Source of the DNA: Acanthaster planci
Lineage: Eukaryota; Echinodermata; Asteroidea; Valvatida; Acanthasteridae
NCBI RefSeq assembly: GCF_001949145.1
Contig: NW_019091538.1
Coordinates: forward strand, 243,948 to 305,947
Direction of reading: 5' to 3'
DNA length: 62,000 nt
Under the pieces are notes generated by a model. The model searched no databases and was not told the DNA's origin. It saw only the letters and a program-made list of their open reading frames with translations. The position numbers and the translations under genes were made by a program. Numbering within the stretch: position 1 is the stretch's first letter; every line of letters starts with the position of its first letter. This document shows positions 49,901 to 59,950 of the stretch, one piece after another.

Positions 49901-52900
49901 ATTCTTTTTTCTCTTGCCTTTTGTGAATGGTGGCCCAGGGATGGTGGGAACAAGCCAAGAAATGGCGGCAAAAAAATGGAGGGTTCCTGTGTTCCAGTGC
50001 CAGCATAGCCAGGGATTTATTCCTCTGCTTTGGACAGGATGGCTGGGTCAAAATATTTCCTTGAAAATCTTGCTTGGAAAAACAAATCTTTATGTTGACA
50101 GAGCAGATACATGCACTGGTATCTCTGGAAGATCATCATTAATCAGCAACAAAACCATCAAAATCACCATACATCTGCAAATTCAGTGTTAGTCCGGAAT
50201 CTTTAGAAGGGCTCTTCACAAGTATGTACATGTACGTGTAGACTTTTACATTGTTCAACAATTGGAAGGAATATCATGGCGGCTGGCTGGGTACCCAGGT
50301 ACTACATGTACGAGACAAAACGAGACACAACAAAATGAGCAATAATGCACTCTTCTTATCTTTTAATACATACATGGAAACCTAGGGTTTAAAGTAATTT
50401 CTTTAACTTCCAGAACAAGCAGAAAAATTTAGGACCTTAAAACGTCCCATGAAATTCAGAAAATTGCCTTTGGTACAGCTAACGACCTGTTTGGAAAGCA
50501 AATTGCTGGAATGAGTATGTCTGTTTGAAACTGGACATACCGTATTTTTTGATTGACCTTGATACCCTAAGAATGAAAGAGATTCTGATTTGAAGTAAAT
50601 CCTTCACAAAGAGTGTCACTTCTAAGTGTAATCTTTTTTTAATTCGCGAAAAGTTTGGGGGAAAAGTGTCAGAGAAGCAGATCAATCTACATGTACTTTA
50701 ACCCTAACAGTACCGGGCATTGTTTGGCTTAGAGTACTCAGTACTACAAAATACTACGTAACACTCTAAGCCTGAAGGACCTAGCACTACAAATTACTAT
50801 TTCTGGCTAGGTTTATTCCATTGTTACTTGTACAGAGAGCAATGAAACCATGCATTCATAGTACCACAGCACTGTATGGTACATTGTCTTCTCTATTGTA
50901 TTTTATGGCTTCAGAGAATACTGTACATGTAATAATGTCATGTCCTCTTACAAACAACAGGGCTGAGTACTACATTTTACTACGAAGTAGAACTTTGTAG
51001 CATTTGGGACTGTTAGGGTTAAGCTAACACTAACAGCGAACACATGTCTAATGCAGCAAAAATTGTCTGGTGGTTGAAATGAAATATCAATCAAAGCCTA
51101 CAGAAACACATGCTCAACTTTTCTAAACCAAATGTGGTAGCACACTTCCAGATTCTCATTCTCCCCACACTGTAATCAATATCCATCACCATCATCTAAA
51201 CTAAATATGACCCATGTCCCAAATATCTGATTTCATATAGAAAAACAACGGCAACGATTCCAAATACACGGTAATTTGTTGTTTTCCAGCGAGTCCATTA
51301 CCGGTAAGGACAGTGAATTCAATGCATGTATTGACTGATAGTGGCCCATGCCCCAATGAACTCCTCTCCCCATCCCATGTATTCACAGGGTGACCTAGAT
51401 ATTATGTAACTTAATGTGCACAGTGGACAGTTGTAAATAAATGAGCCACAACAATGCACCTGACAAGCCCATTCACAGGATCCTTTCTTTGTGGGGTTTT
51501 TTTCTCCCGCAGTTGCATTCTGAAAATCTTTGGCTTGTGGGAAGTTGCGGTATGCCAGGCCAGCATCTTTCATACATCATAGGCCATGGGCATAGAATGC
51601 AATCTTTAAAAAAAGCTTAAAAATGAATCAGGATGACAATGATCTGACCTGGTCATTTACAAAACATGCTCTGTGCAGCCAGAGCCTTTGGGTAGCCATG
51701 AAAGGATTTTACTCCCAACTGATTAGGCAAGTGAGAGGGTTTCCAAAGATGGAATCCAGACCAAAATTCCCAAGCTGAAGTCTCAGAGTGGTAAAAAAGA
51801 CAGCACTGGCAAAGACTTTACAACTAGTCAAATTATCGAACAACGAACAGTTGTTGCCCTTTCTGCCCTATCAATTATTGCAAAGTGGAAGAACAGAACC
51901 AATCACATTTATCAACAATAACCAAATTTGGTACCACAAAACCCCCTCACCAAATGCTATATTTTTCATGAGCACTGGACAACCAGACAATGTTGTGACT
52001 TCTTTGTCTCACTCTCAGATGGACACTGAGGGGCCTGCAGCTGTCATTTAGTCTGGCACCTGTTCCTAACACAGGGACTCCATTGTTATTCAAATCATCC
52101 AGGGCTTGAGAGCCTATAATCACAGGACAAGGGACTACCAAAATGCATGTGTGTGACTAAAGCCAATACCGTGTTGCCTGCAAACACATAACAATTTGTA
52201 CACTATCTGGTATGTACATGTACAGTGTACACGTTCTGCAGTGTGCGTTCTGCAGTGTGAATACATGTACTGTACATCATACACACTAGCCCTTCACAAA
52301 GGACAATGCAAGCTTGCCCAGCGCGCGCGTGGAAGCAGAGGGGGTTACTTGGCAGCGTGCCAAGGTCAATAAAAAGCGTACATGTTTGGTATGAGTAATT
52401 CTTGCTTGGACTAATTTAGTGTGTATAAAATAAGAAGGGGGGGAGGTTGAATTTAGCCTCCTGGGAGCATATCAAGTACCATTTGGATGGTTCCTTTGTA
52501 GCTATAAATAAACCTGGAGATGGTTGGAGTTTAAATCTGGCCCTGCTTTTGCCTGTATGAATCTGTCCTGCTCAGAGCTTCAGTTCAGGCGGAGAATAAT
52601 GTCATCTTGGGGTGGAACACTGTACAATGCGGTTTTGGTTTTGATGCCCAATTGTTACGCCAGCTCTTCAGTCACAAAAGAAGACAAATGGCCAATTTTT
52701 TTTTCTATTTATGGTTTACGAGGAATGAAGCATGAGTACAGCGTTAGATGACCATGTGCACTTGGGCCAAGATGATAACAAGAAAATGGACACTCATATC
52801 AACAAACACAGAGTAAAATAAAAAACTAATTTACAACGGTATAGCTTGAATATCCCTGCATATCTACCGGTAATTAGCTGTTCTGTCACAAATTCTATAT

Positions 52901-55900
52901 TGTATCCAGACAATCAAAACAATCCAATCGAGTCCAATTAACCAAGTAAATTCCTCCCGGTCAACTCTCACATTACATGTGGGCATGGATATGCTCCACA
53001 CAACTGAAAATGGGTTTTTCATTACACAATTTCACACCTCAACATTTACACGTGAATCCAGCAAAAATACCAGATAAACACCAGTTTACAAGATGAAAAC
53101 CAGTTTACCAGATGAAAACCATTCTAAGATAAACATTCTCCAACTCTGGCACGTTTTTCAAACTTCTCAGGAGACTACAGATTCTAAGACAAATTACTGA
53201 GTAAATAGGAAACAAATAATTTGCCAGATGCTGAACTGCAAATCATTCCAAAATTGCCGGAATTGACTGCCTATACATGTATCTATATTAAAAAATAACA
53301 GGCTGAGTATTCAATTAAAACAACAAAATAGCAAGATTTGCTGGTACTTCCAAAAGCAGAAATCGAGGCGCTACTTTGGTATGTATGAATCACACGAGGC
53401 ATGTAAAACAAGTGACTACAGCGATGCTGTGGCAATGGCAACTTTGTCATTGTGCGCTTTGTTTTGCTCAGCTTTTCCCCTTTCTTAGTCATAGGATCAA
53501 ATGGAGCAATGTTCATTAATCAGACTCCATGCTGAGCTCTTATTCACCATGAGTCCTCCCCCATCATTGTCATCTCCTAACGATGCAAAGTAAGCAAGGT
53601 GACGTCACTCCTGTCCACAAAGTCACCTCACTCCGGCGAGCCTCGCTGGCTAGGTTTGTTTACAATCCCATTTTAATTTGTAGTCTTTTTGTGATAGGAC
53701 AGAATTTTCTTCCCTCAAATGTAGGTTTTGAATGGGGGTGCTTTAATCTCCTTAGAACTATTATAATCACTCAACAACAATCAGGTTGGTGAGAGGGAAG
53801 TGAATGGATGAATGGTGAATTTTGGGTTAACCTACAAACAACGGCTACATGTGAACGAGGGTTTATCCACTATGAATACAGGGCGAGGGTTCCCCTCGTT
53901 TTCTCTGTTTTCTCCTAAAGACGCAATCTACATTCAGAATTCGCATCTTAGCATGAACCCCCCTAAAAAGCCCTTTTTAGCTTGTTATAGTTGAGTTCTG
54001 AATAAAAATGACACTGCTGTTAATTTGGATGCTTCCATATTTATTTGAACAGATAAATAAGAGAAAACATGTTTTCCTTTCTCTTTCAGTACCTGGTGTT
54101 TGATCTCTAGTTCTGACATTTTTCGAGACGCGAGACGTACATGTACCAAATAGAAAATCTCAACATCAAACGACAAGGCGCCTGATTTCTAAGCGACTGT
54201 TCATAAAACACGTTCTTAATGAAGTTACTAAATGTAGCCACGTCATGAGTTTGATATTTATTTCCTCTGAACAAACAGTAATATGAGAAAAGTTCATTTC
54301 TACTTGACAACAAATGACATGAAAGCATTAAGACAAGGACATCTGGATTCTTGGAACAAAGATATGTAGACTGCACAAATGAAATGCACAGTGTACATGT
54401 AGGACTTATTTTTAAAGTGTACCAAAGACTGAGAATTAACATGTTTATTGAATATTTCTTTGTTTCAATTCAAATCCAAAGCACCAGTCTTTCCACCCAT
54501 TACTACACGTCCAATGACAACATGTAGATACCAAATGTTCGCAAAGCTAGACTGCAATGGTCTGCCTTCTTCAGCTTCTTCCCGATAATTTTCAGCCTCA
54601 AACTACTGCAGGAATTCAGTGAAATGCAATGCCACGAGGCTGGAGAATTATCAAATTCCACAAGGGTTTTGTTTCCCAGAGTAAATGTTTACTCTTGGTT
54701 ACAATTTCTACCAAAGACAGGAAATGGATTTATACTTCTGTCCCATCTGCAAGAAAGGTTAAGAGAATTTAGGAGATATCCAAAGTCTATTTTCTGCACT
54801 GCATTTAATCTCTTCCCAACTTTCAAATCTGCTTCTGAAGCAGAAGACACATATTTTTAGGGCTGAATCAATTTGAATAATTCACTATTCGAATATTCGA
54901 CCTTCAATTCGATTGAGTATCCGAATATTAGGTCGTGCCGACTGGCAAATTGTTGACGAACAAAACATATACAAAATCAGTTGCAATATATTATAATCAC
55001 TATAATAGCTTCTCACACCTAGGAGTATCTCCAGCCACGATTTTGCAAAGCTTAAGTGATGAACAATACTTCTTGTCTTGATGAAAATTTCTATTCCTTT
55101 TAAATTTTTTATAATTACTTTTCGAAATGTAAGATTCTGTCACTTTTCATTTGAATCTGCTTGAAACACGCTTCCATAGTGCAATTTTTCACATTTAAAC
55201 AAAAGAAAATTCTTCCTTCTTTTTTATGAATTAAGCATTTGAATATTTGAATTCGGAGAATATTTAATATTCCATAATTGATCAAATATTCAGATATTCG
55301 ACACAGCCCTACATATTCTATTGTTTTTATTCAGTTTTTATTTTCGTTTTTCTCAAATATTTTTCCTGGAGGGTTGGCATGTGTTTTCTTTTTTCTCCTC
55401 CCTTTCCTATTGTTTTGGGTTGGAACAAAAAGAGGTACACGTACATTACACAGACCTAAGCTTGGCAAGCAACAGCGGGCACGGTTACGACAGGCAGACT
55501 TCGGTGGGTGAGCTTGGTGTGGGAGACACTCAGGAAGCAAAGGTGAAGTGAGAGAGGGGATGAGGCAATGGAGGGCGTAGGGCAGGATCACATGAGGCCA
55601 GGGTTTTTTTCGGTGACAATGACCCCCCTTCCTCTCTGTAAACAGGTAAAGTAAGAAAAACACAGGCCCGCATACCGGTAGCCCCAACCACAGAATCATG
55701 ACTGGGCTCACAAGTTTTGATCAAGTGCACAAAGATGGATACTTGTCAATAAAAAGCATACAACGGGAACAAGACCTCCTGCATTTGACAGCCACGACAG
55801 GTGCAGCCGGCAGGCCTAAAAATGACGGACAAGACAGGTTCTGTGTACAGAGGGGAATCATGAAGAGAAGTGAGTTTACAGTCTGGGTTTGAGGAACCAA

Positions 55901-58900
55901 ATTTTTGATCCATCAGATCACTGAACAAAGATTAAATGCAAAGTGAAAAAAAAATCAGATGTCATTACTGGAATATCTCAGTCCCTTTTTTGACTGCAAG
56001 ACTTTGTTGCATTTTTTAACTAAAAAATTTGGTCCACGGAATGTCTAATCATGATTTTTAACCCTAACTGCCAAGCATATTGCCATGCGTTCATAGTGCC
56101 ACAGCACTGTATGGTACATTGTCTTATCTATTGTATCTTATGGCTTCACAGAACAATAAAGTCATGTCTTCTTACAAGCGACAGCGCTTAGCACTACTAC
56201 ATTTTACTACAAGTAGTAATTTGTAGTATTATGTAGGGTTAGGATTAAAGGATTAGCCTTCTGATGGCAGCATTTTACACATACAACACAAACTAAGCAC
56301 ATGAATGTTAAGAATTACATGTAGTTTAAGAAGCATGCAAGATCTCATAAAATGCAAGTGCAAATTGTTCGCAGCCCAGGTCTGGACACTGCAGATTATA
56401 CATGCGCACAGGGGAAGAATTTCTGAGTAGCCCACAACTGTGGAAGAACCAGATCAAGTTCAGCCAGTATTGATTGCAACAAGGTGACACTCTGCAAGCA
56501 CCGTCTACAGTGGGACAAGTTTTGTTTTTGTGAGAGGTCGTTGCACTGGAGCAATTCAAATGGTCAAATCTATTTCCACCTTCCTGCACATTTGGGCGGG
56601 CACCAGAGAGAATTTCCTCTCCCTGCCCCTCCCTGGAGTCCATATGAGAGAGAGAAAAAAACAACACATTCTGCACAATCAAGCTTTCACTAATTGTTTT
56701 TGAGTACATTGATTGACACACAGTCAAACGTGCACCAATTCACTTCACGCCAAATGCACAGTAACAAACGGTCCTTGGCCATCTCTGTTTGGACTGTCCT
56801 CCGTTACCACCCCCCCTCCTTCCTTTCCAAGCATCATCTTTCTTCAGGAACCAGAAGGCTGGTAGTGACTCATATCAATACAGATCATCGTCCGCCAATC
56901 TATCTTCGCATCTTCCCCTCCCCCAGGACCCGCACGAGGAACTCTGGAGGACGCCTAAAATAGCCATCTGTGCTGAAATATGATTCATACTCGTTGTCAT
57001 CAACAGTTCCATACTTGCTGCGCACAACACCAAGGAGTGACTCATGTGGCAAAGGAGGGGGGAAGGTGTGGGGTGGGGTATTTACAGTTAAGACAGGGGT
57101 TGACAGGGAAGGACAGTTAGGGACCATCCTGCGTTGATTAGGAGTGTCCAACTTGACAACTCTATGGAAACAGTGTGGTAAATAGTACAAACTTGACCCA
57201 TTTGGTACTAAGAGTGGTCAAATAAATTTCCAGTTCATTCACTTATCTGTTACTTATCATGTATCCTATTTTAAAACAACTCATCCTTCAAATAGCAGTA
57301 AGGTTTAAACTTTCAAAGACTGCTCATTTTCAGAGTACAGTTCAAAATTGCTATCAGTTGGAAGAAACATAGGAAATTGGTCTTATACCTTACTGCATCT
57401 TTCAGCCACTTTTTACATTTGAATTTTTTGTTACTTTTCTGACAGACAAGGCCCTCCATCACTAGAATAACCTAATGCCAAATGTCAAAGTGTAGATGGA
57501 GGTCAATGAGCTTACCAAGGAGCACACAAAACACACGAAAAAGTAAACCAAGAAATTCAGACCTAAGGTCAAAGGTCAGAAATCACTGGTTTGGCCTTCA
57601 AGGAAAACCTCACCAAGCTAAACACAACAAACATGGCTGTCACAGTTTCAGTGCAAGTTGCAAGTACTTGTACATTCTCAGTGAAGAATGTGATCTGTTT
57701 TGAATCAATGTGTGACTTGATTTGACACAAACCTTTAAGGCACATGTGCAACACCGTTTTTTCACACAGAGGTTTACAAGACAAAATGAAAAGTTGTTGG
57801 ATACCACAAATTCAAGAAAGTTTCCCTCTTTAAAAACAAACTGCCCAAAGGGGTTCTGTTTTACTCCAAATTTCTGCTTGTAACAAATGGGATGTCAATG
57901 TTTCCAATGCTAGGGCTTTTAATAACTCTACCCAAGTCGAGTTCTTTTTATACCACAGGGACACTATTGAAAGCTTTGTTTTCATAGCACACAGCCTCCA
58001 CTGCTACACATGCAGCTGGTAAAAGGTAAGTCTGGCGATCAATACTGCAAGAATATACAGCACATAAGCCTTCAAGCTCACAGCAGGATCCCCCTTCGTT
58101 TGCATGCCACTCCAACAAGTATACATGTGTGAAGTTTAATAACAATACCTTTCACTTTCACAAATGTTTTTAAGGCAAATCAACCCCCAATATATATATA
58201 TGTATAGACAAATAAATTTTTACTTTTGAGTCTTCAAAACAGACTTTTAAAATCATAAATCTACATTTGAGTTGATGCAAAAGTAATAGGGATTTCGGAA
58301 AATTAAAATGTTTGCAATTCTTACTTTGTGACAGCATGTTCCTATTAATTATTTGAAAACGTTTCCCTGGCTGGCTGCACAACTGGCAATGCAAGAAAAT
58401 AGCAACCGCCAACTAACAATGAACCCAAACAACATGTACTCTTTTGAAATTCTGCTCCTAAATAATTTGGTCCATTCCCTAAATGTTCTGTTCCAAACAA
58501 GGGCAACTTTTATTAACACTAATTATAAATTATATTATTTCACTCAATCATGAAACATTTCCCAATTCCATTCAAGTACATGTTGAATGCATTGAAATAA
58601 AAATCAGTTGAAATGACACGCCTTCAAAACAGAAACAAGCCTTGCTGTCAAGTTTCATTAAAATTTTTAAGTCCACTAAAGACTACCTGAGACCAAAGAG
58701 GATATATTCACTAAGTGAAACACCTCCCTCCATTTAAGAACAAATGAGATTACTGTAATAGATCTGTTAGTCGAGAACGTCTTGTTCACAACCAGGCGCT
58801 CGTCAGAAACCGCAAGCATTGTTTTGGGGGCTTTGTGGTCAAACCAATTTCCCTACACGGGCGCAGGCTGTCAAAACCGCAAAATTCCTTAGCACAAGGG

Positions 58901-59707
58901 GAATCTATTTTCGACTGAAACGTCTTGACACTACGAGCTGTTGCGACTTTGCTGAAAGATTACAAATGAGCTGGACTGTAATTAGCACCACGGGAGTGAT
59001 TTTCACAAGGTTTTTGGACAACGGGCTTCAAAACGGCCAACAACACGTGTAGTTGTCCAGCCGACAACACTTCGGTTACGTTTGTGCGCGCACGCAACCA
59101 GGCAAACAAAAGCTAAATGGCCGCCACACAAAGCGTGTGTGCAGCGCAAATCAAAACAAAGCCCAGACCACAATCCGGGGTCGCTTTTCACCTGCGGGCC
59201 TGGCGAAAGACCTCAGGGAACTCACTGCGAGGATGACCATGGTGTTGGGGATAACTTACCAAGGGCAGCTGGAGGTGTAAACCACGCCTTAGGTGGAGGT
59301 GTTCCCTTGTTGTGGACGTGAGAAAGAACTTGGAAAGCTGTATTCCGAGCCTGGTTTTGCGTCTTGAGCCATTCTTGTATCCGTCCCTTTTCCAAACTTC
59401 CGCAGAAATACACGATAAGCTTGATGTTGTTGCTTCGGCATGTACGGGCAAGGTTGTCCACGAAGTGGAACATGTTATTCCACTCACCACCACATACCCA
59501 GTCTGTGAAACTCCCGCCATACAGACGATGCAAACAGCTCTCCGCGTCCACCAGAAGAAAGAGGGGGTTTTGGCCGACCAGGGCTCGGCCACGACGGCCG
59601 GGCCCGCTCTGCTGCAGCCGCTTTCTCGCAAGTTGTCCGAGATCGACTCTTTCGCATGCCTGCGGGCAAATTCGCTCAATATACTCCAAAAATCCCGAAA
59701 AACCCAT
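36447..59707 (-). CDS. FAM120: FAM120-family protein (constitutive coactivator of PPAR-gamma-like), complete, 17 exons
   Basis: Coding exons in transcript order: 59707-59260, 48747-48463, 47103-47021, 46188-45966, 45507-45419, 44862-44797, 44639-44506, 44382-44349, 43924-43673, 43257-43122, 41105-40847, 40248-40137, 39656-39450, 39001-38803, 37978-37882, 37660-37513, 36950-36447 (TAA at 36449-36447). All junctions are GT-AG and phases agree, giving 1,091 residues, close to the roughly 1,100 of vertebrate FAM120A and C. Recognised from memory of the family: the MG(F/V)xGFxxYIE start, HNKGTPPPK, EDLALFHWSLLGP, APEVLR, GEIKIGVTLEDE, RRHELDAFLAQ and CCPWLYFDGKLFQ. Vertebrate members are RNA-binding proteins reported in Src/PI3K signalling and nuclear-receptor coactivation. 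The fold is XPG/FEN1-like PIN at the N-terminus, with an RG-rich tail. An invertebrate single-copy gene would be equally related to A, B and C, so the symbol is for the family. Confidence 0.95.
37077..37344. mobile_element. MITE with GGCCCAATTTC left end, decayed right end
   Basis: Similar over its length to 46453-46737, including TGTGTATTTCATGGAGAC and GGCACGCTTACC. The right terminal repeat has decayed. It lies between FAM120 exons 16 and 17. Confidence 0.65.
38187..38579. mobile_element. piggyBac-like MITE with CCCTAAC ends, interrupted by an assembly gap
   Basis: TTAACCCTAACCC at the left and GTTAGGGTTAA at the right. The interior has repeated ACCAAACCTG motifs and differs from the P3 copies. 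The 84-base gap inside (38411-38494) suggests unresolved repeat structure. It lies between FAM120 exons 14 and 15. Confidence 0.72.
38411..38494. other. Assembly gap (84 N)
   Basis: A run of N inside the CCCTAAC-ended MITE at 38187-38579, in the intron between FAM120 exons 14 and 15. Confidence 0.99.
38803..43924 (-). CDS. FAM120: FAM120 exons 9-14: conserved central and C-terminal core
   Basis: Residues 455-842. This is the best conserved part after the PIN domain. Exon 9 holds APEVLRIAKHRHETG, exon 10 GEIKIGVTLEDE and RPIRQKVYGILF, exon 11 VVLKEWLIRRES and RAFLSCMYSDSPAML, exon 12 LRRHELDAFLAQ, exon 13 RGVQLAAIFMRGVEAALLAN and CCPWLYFDGKLFQYKL, exon 14 KVERMRQCIQDG followed by a proline- and tyrosine-rich stretch ending in MGRGRGMQ. 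No catalytic motif is apparent. In vertebrate members this part is of unknown fold; here it is helical and globular in character. Confidence 0.9.
42178..42772. mobile_element. piggyBac-like MITE, TTAA family P1, full copy
   Basis: The 595-bp element is bounded by TTAA on both sides. The right end reads CCCGGCAGCAAGTGG, inverse of the family's left end CCACTTGCTGCCGGG; the left end here is CCAATTCCTGCCGGGG. TTAA duplications and a CC start are diagnostic of piggyBac-type transposition. It has a 143-codon open frame, but its differences from the copy at 25620 are mostly amino-acid changing, so it is not a gene. Confidence 0.85.
43385..43520 (+). mobile_element. tRNA-derived SINE with intact head
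   Basis: The head shows a box A (TGGTCAAGTGG), a box B-like GGTTCAAATTCC, a T-arm pairing 436-440 with 448-452, and an 8-bp acceptor-like stem CAAGCTCG/CGAGCTTG (43385-43392 with 43458-43465). Five extra bases between T-arm and acceptor stem, and the following T-run and conserved body, show it is a SINE and not a tRNA gene. Confidence 0.8.
44349..45507 (-). CDS. FAM120: FAM120 exons 5-8: linker region
   Basis: Residues 347-454. This polar, Gln/Ser/Asp-rich segment has little fixed structure and is much shorter than the corresponding vertebrate linker. Exon 6 (44797-44862) is 66 bp with phase 0 at both ends, so skipping it would keep the frame. Exon 8 (44349-44382) is only 34 bp, and skipping it would shift the frame. 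Exon 7 has one coiled segment, EEDLEKRMADMTLETIED. Exon 5 was placed by testing three nearby acceptors; only the AG before 45507 keeps an open frame to the donor at 45418. Confidence 0.8.
45966..59707 (-). CDS. FAM120: FAM120 exons 1-4: N-terminal XPG/FEN1-like PIN domain
   Basis: Residues 1-346. The ATG at 59707-59705 is chosen because MGFSGFLEYIERICP matches the family's start. FEN1-like landmarks are the first strand LLVDAESCLHRLYGG (D54), the VYFCGSLEKGRIQEW segment (about 99-113), LRQYGCHGILAQTPEFALFD (179-198), and a helical arch-like LHPERLVILAALLGNHI (about 230-247). Exon 2 begins in phase 1 at 48747 and directly continues exon 1 over a 10.5-kb intron. Exon 4 begins at 46188 (LRAQQLILPPLDVI) and includes the YVRNLPDTRNLEVVARDVF helices. 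Metal-site acids seen in FEN1 are largely absent, so catalysis is unlikely. Confidence 0.9.
46453..46737. mobile_element. MITE with GGCCCAATTTC termini
   Basis: The left end GGGCCCAATTTCATGG and right end CCGTGAAATTGGGTCC are inverted repeats. I could not find an unambiguous target duplication. It lies between FAM120 exons 3 and 4. A related copy is at 37077. Confidence 0.72.
47324..47438 (-). mobile_element. 5'-truncated copy of the same SINE
   Basis: It lacks the tRNA head but keeps the body: GCAAGCTCTCGGACAAGC, the ACATGTATAT segment and GGGTAAGGGCAAAACCTG. It lies in FAM120 intron 2. Confidence 0.75.
47613..47752. repeat. Dispersed repeat shared with 50563-50692
   Basis: Shared blocks include GTGTCACTTC, AAGTGTAATCTTTT and GTGTCAGAGAAGC(A/G), then ATCAATCTAC, in the same order. 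No terminal repeats are seen. It lies in FAM120 intron 2. Confidence 0.65.
50563..50692. repeat. Second copy of the repeat at 47613-47752
   Basis: Same orientation and block order as the first copy. It ends six bases before the P3 MITE at 50698. It lies in FAM120 intron 1. Confidence 0.65.
50698..51022. mobile_element. piggyBac-like MITE, family P3, 325 bp
   Basis: TTAA at both ends, terminal repeats CCCTAACAGTACC and GGGACTGTTAGGG. The internal part (GTACCACAGCACTGTATGGT and flanks) is shared with 56058-56248. It lies in FAM120 intron 1. Confidence 0.85.
54858..55311. mobile_element. hAT-like MITE, 454 bp
   Basis: It begins TAGGGCTGAATC and ends with CACAGCCCTA, the reverse complement of TAGGGCTGTG, a common hAT terminal motif. 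The flanks CATATTTT and CATATTCT match at 7 of 8 bases, as for an aged 8-bp target duplication. The ATTCGAATATT-rich interior is also inverted. There is no coding frame. Confidence 0.8.
56058..56248. mobile_element. piggyBac-like MITE, family P3, shorter copy
   Basis: TTAA, then CCCTAACTGCC at the left; the right end GTAGGGTTAGGA is followed by TTAA. It shares the CACAGCACTGTATGGTACAT segment with the copy at 50698 but lacks part of its interior. Confidence 0.78.
56900..57040 (-). other. Coding-like segment in FAM120 intron 1
   Basis: This frame reads SLLGVVRSKYGTVDDNEYES, continues through a GYFRRPPEFLVRVLG motif and stops at 56900. The amino-acid mix is protein-like, and a pyrimidine-rich tract followed by GCGCAG lies on its 5' side. 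FAM120 exons 1 and 2 join in phase without it. It could be an unrecognised exon of another transcript, an alternative last exon, or a relic. I do not recognise the protein. Confidence 0.25.
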
Positions 59708-59950
59708 CGTCCTGGGTCATGAGAATGCAATTGTAGATCAAGAAGACATGAGTAAGGAAATGTTTCCTTGTGAAGAACAACAGTTGTGCAAAATAATTGC
59801 ACTATCAAATCCGAGGAATGTTTCGTACTTTCAGAAACCCGCCATGTGCTCCAAACCTCTAACAAAAGCACCAGTACGCATGCCTAGATCTATTAGGGCA
59901 GTGTATTGTGGGTAGCGTGCCCTCAAATTTGGGCTTTGAATAGAGCCCAA
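59550..59950 (-). promoter_or_regulatory. Probable promoter and 5' UTR region of FAM120
   Basis: The first coding exon lies in the most CpG-rich stretch of the window (about 59560-59660), which is typical of a housekeeping promoter. I see no convincing TATA box upstream of 59707. The start of transcription cannot be placed from sequence alone. Confidence 0.3.

Larger units (their letters stand above)
48748..59259 (-). other. FAM120 intron 1 (10.5 kb)
   Basis: The intron runs from GTAAGT at 59259 to CAG at 48748. It holds TTAA-type MITEs at 50698-51022 and 56058-56248, a hAT-like MITE at 54858-55311, a repeat shared with 47613-47752, many ACATGTAC palindromes and the coding-like segment 56900-57040. 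Large first introns often carry enhancers, but none can be named here. Confidence 0.8.

Noticed and set aside
55331-55711. 126-codon minus-strand frame
   Set aside because: Composition is biased (proline, lysine and cysteine runs), with no domain and no splice support.
59188-59871. 227-codon minus-strand frame over FAM120 exon 1, and a 183-codon plus-strand frame at 59364-59915
   Set aside because: They are shadows of the CpG-rich first exon in other frames. Neither shows family similarity, while the exon frame does.
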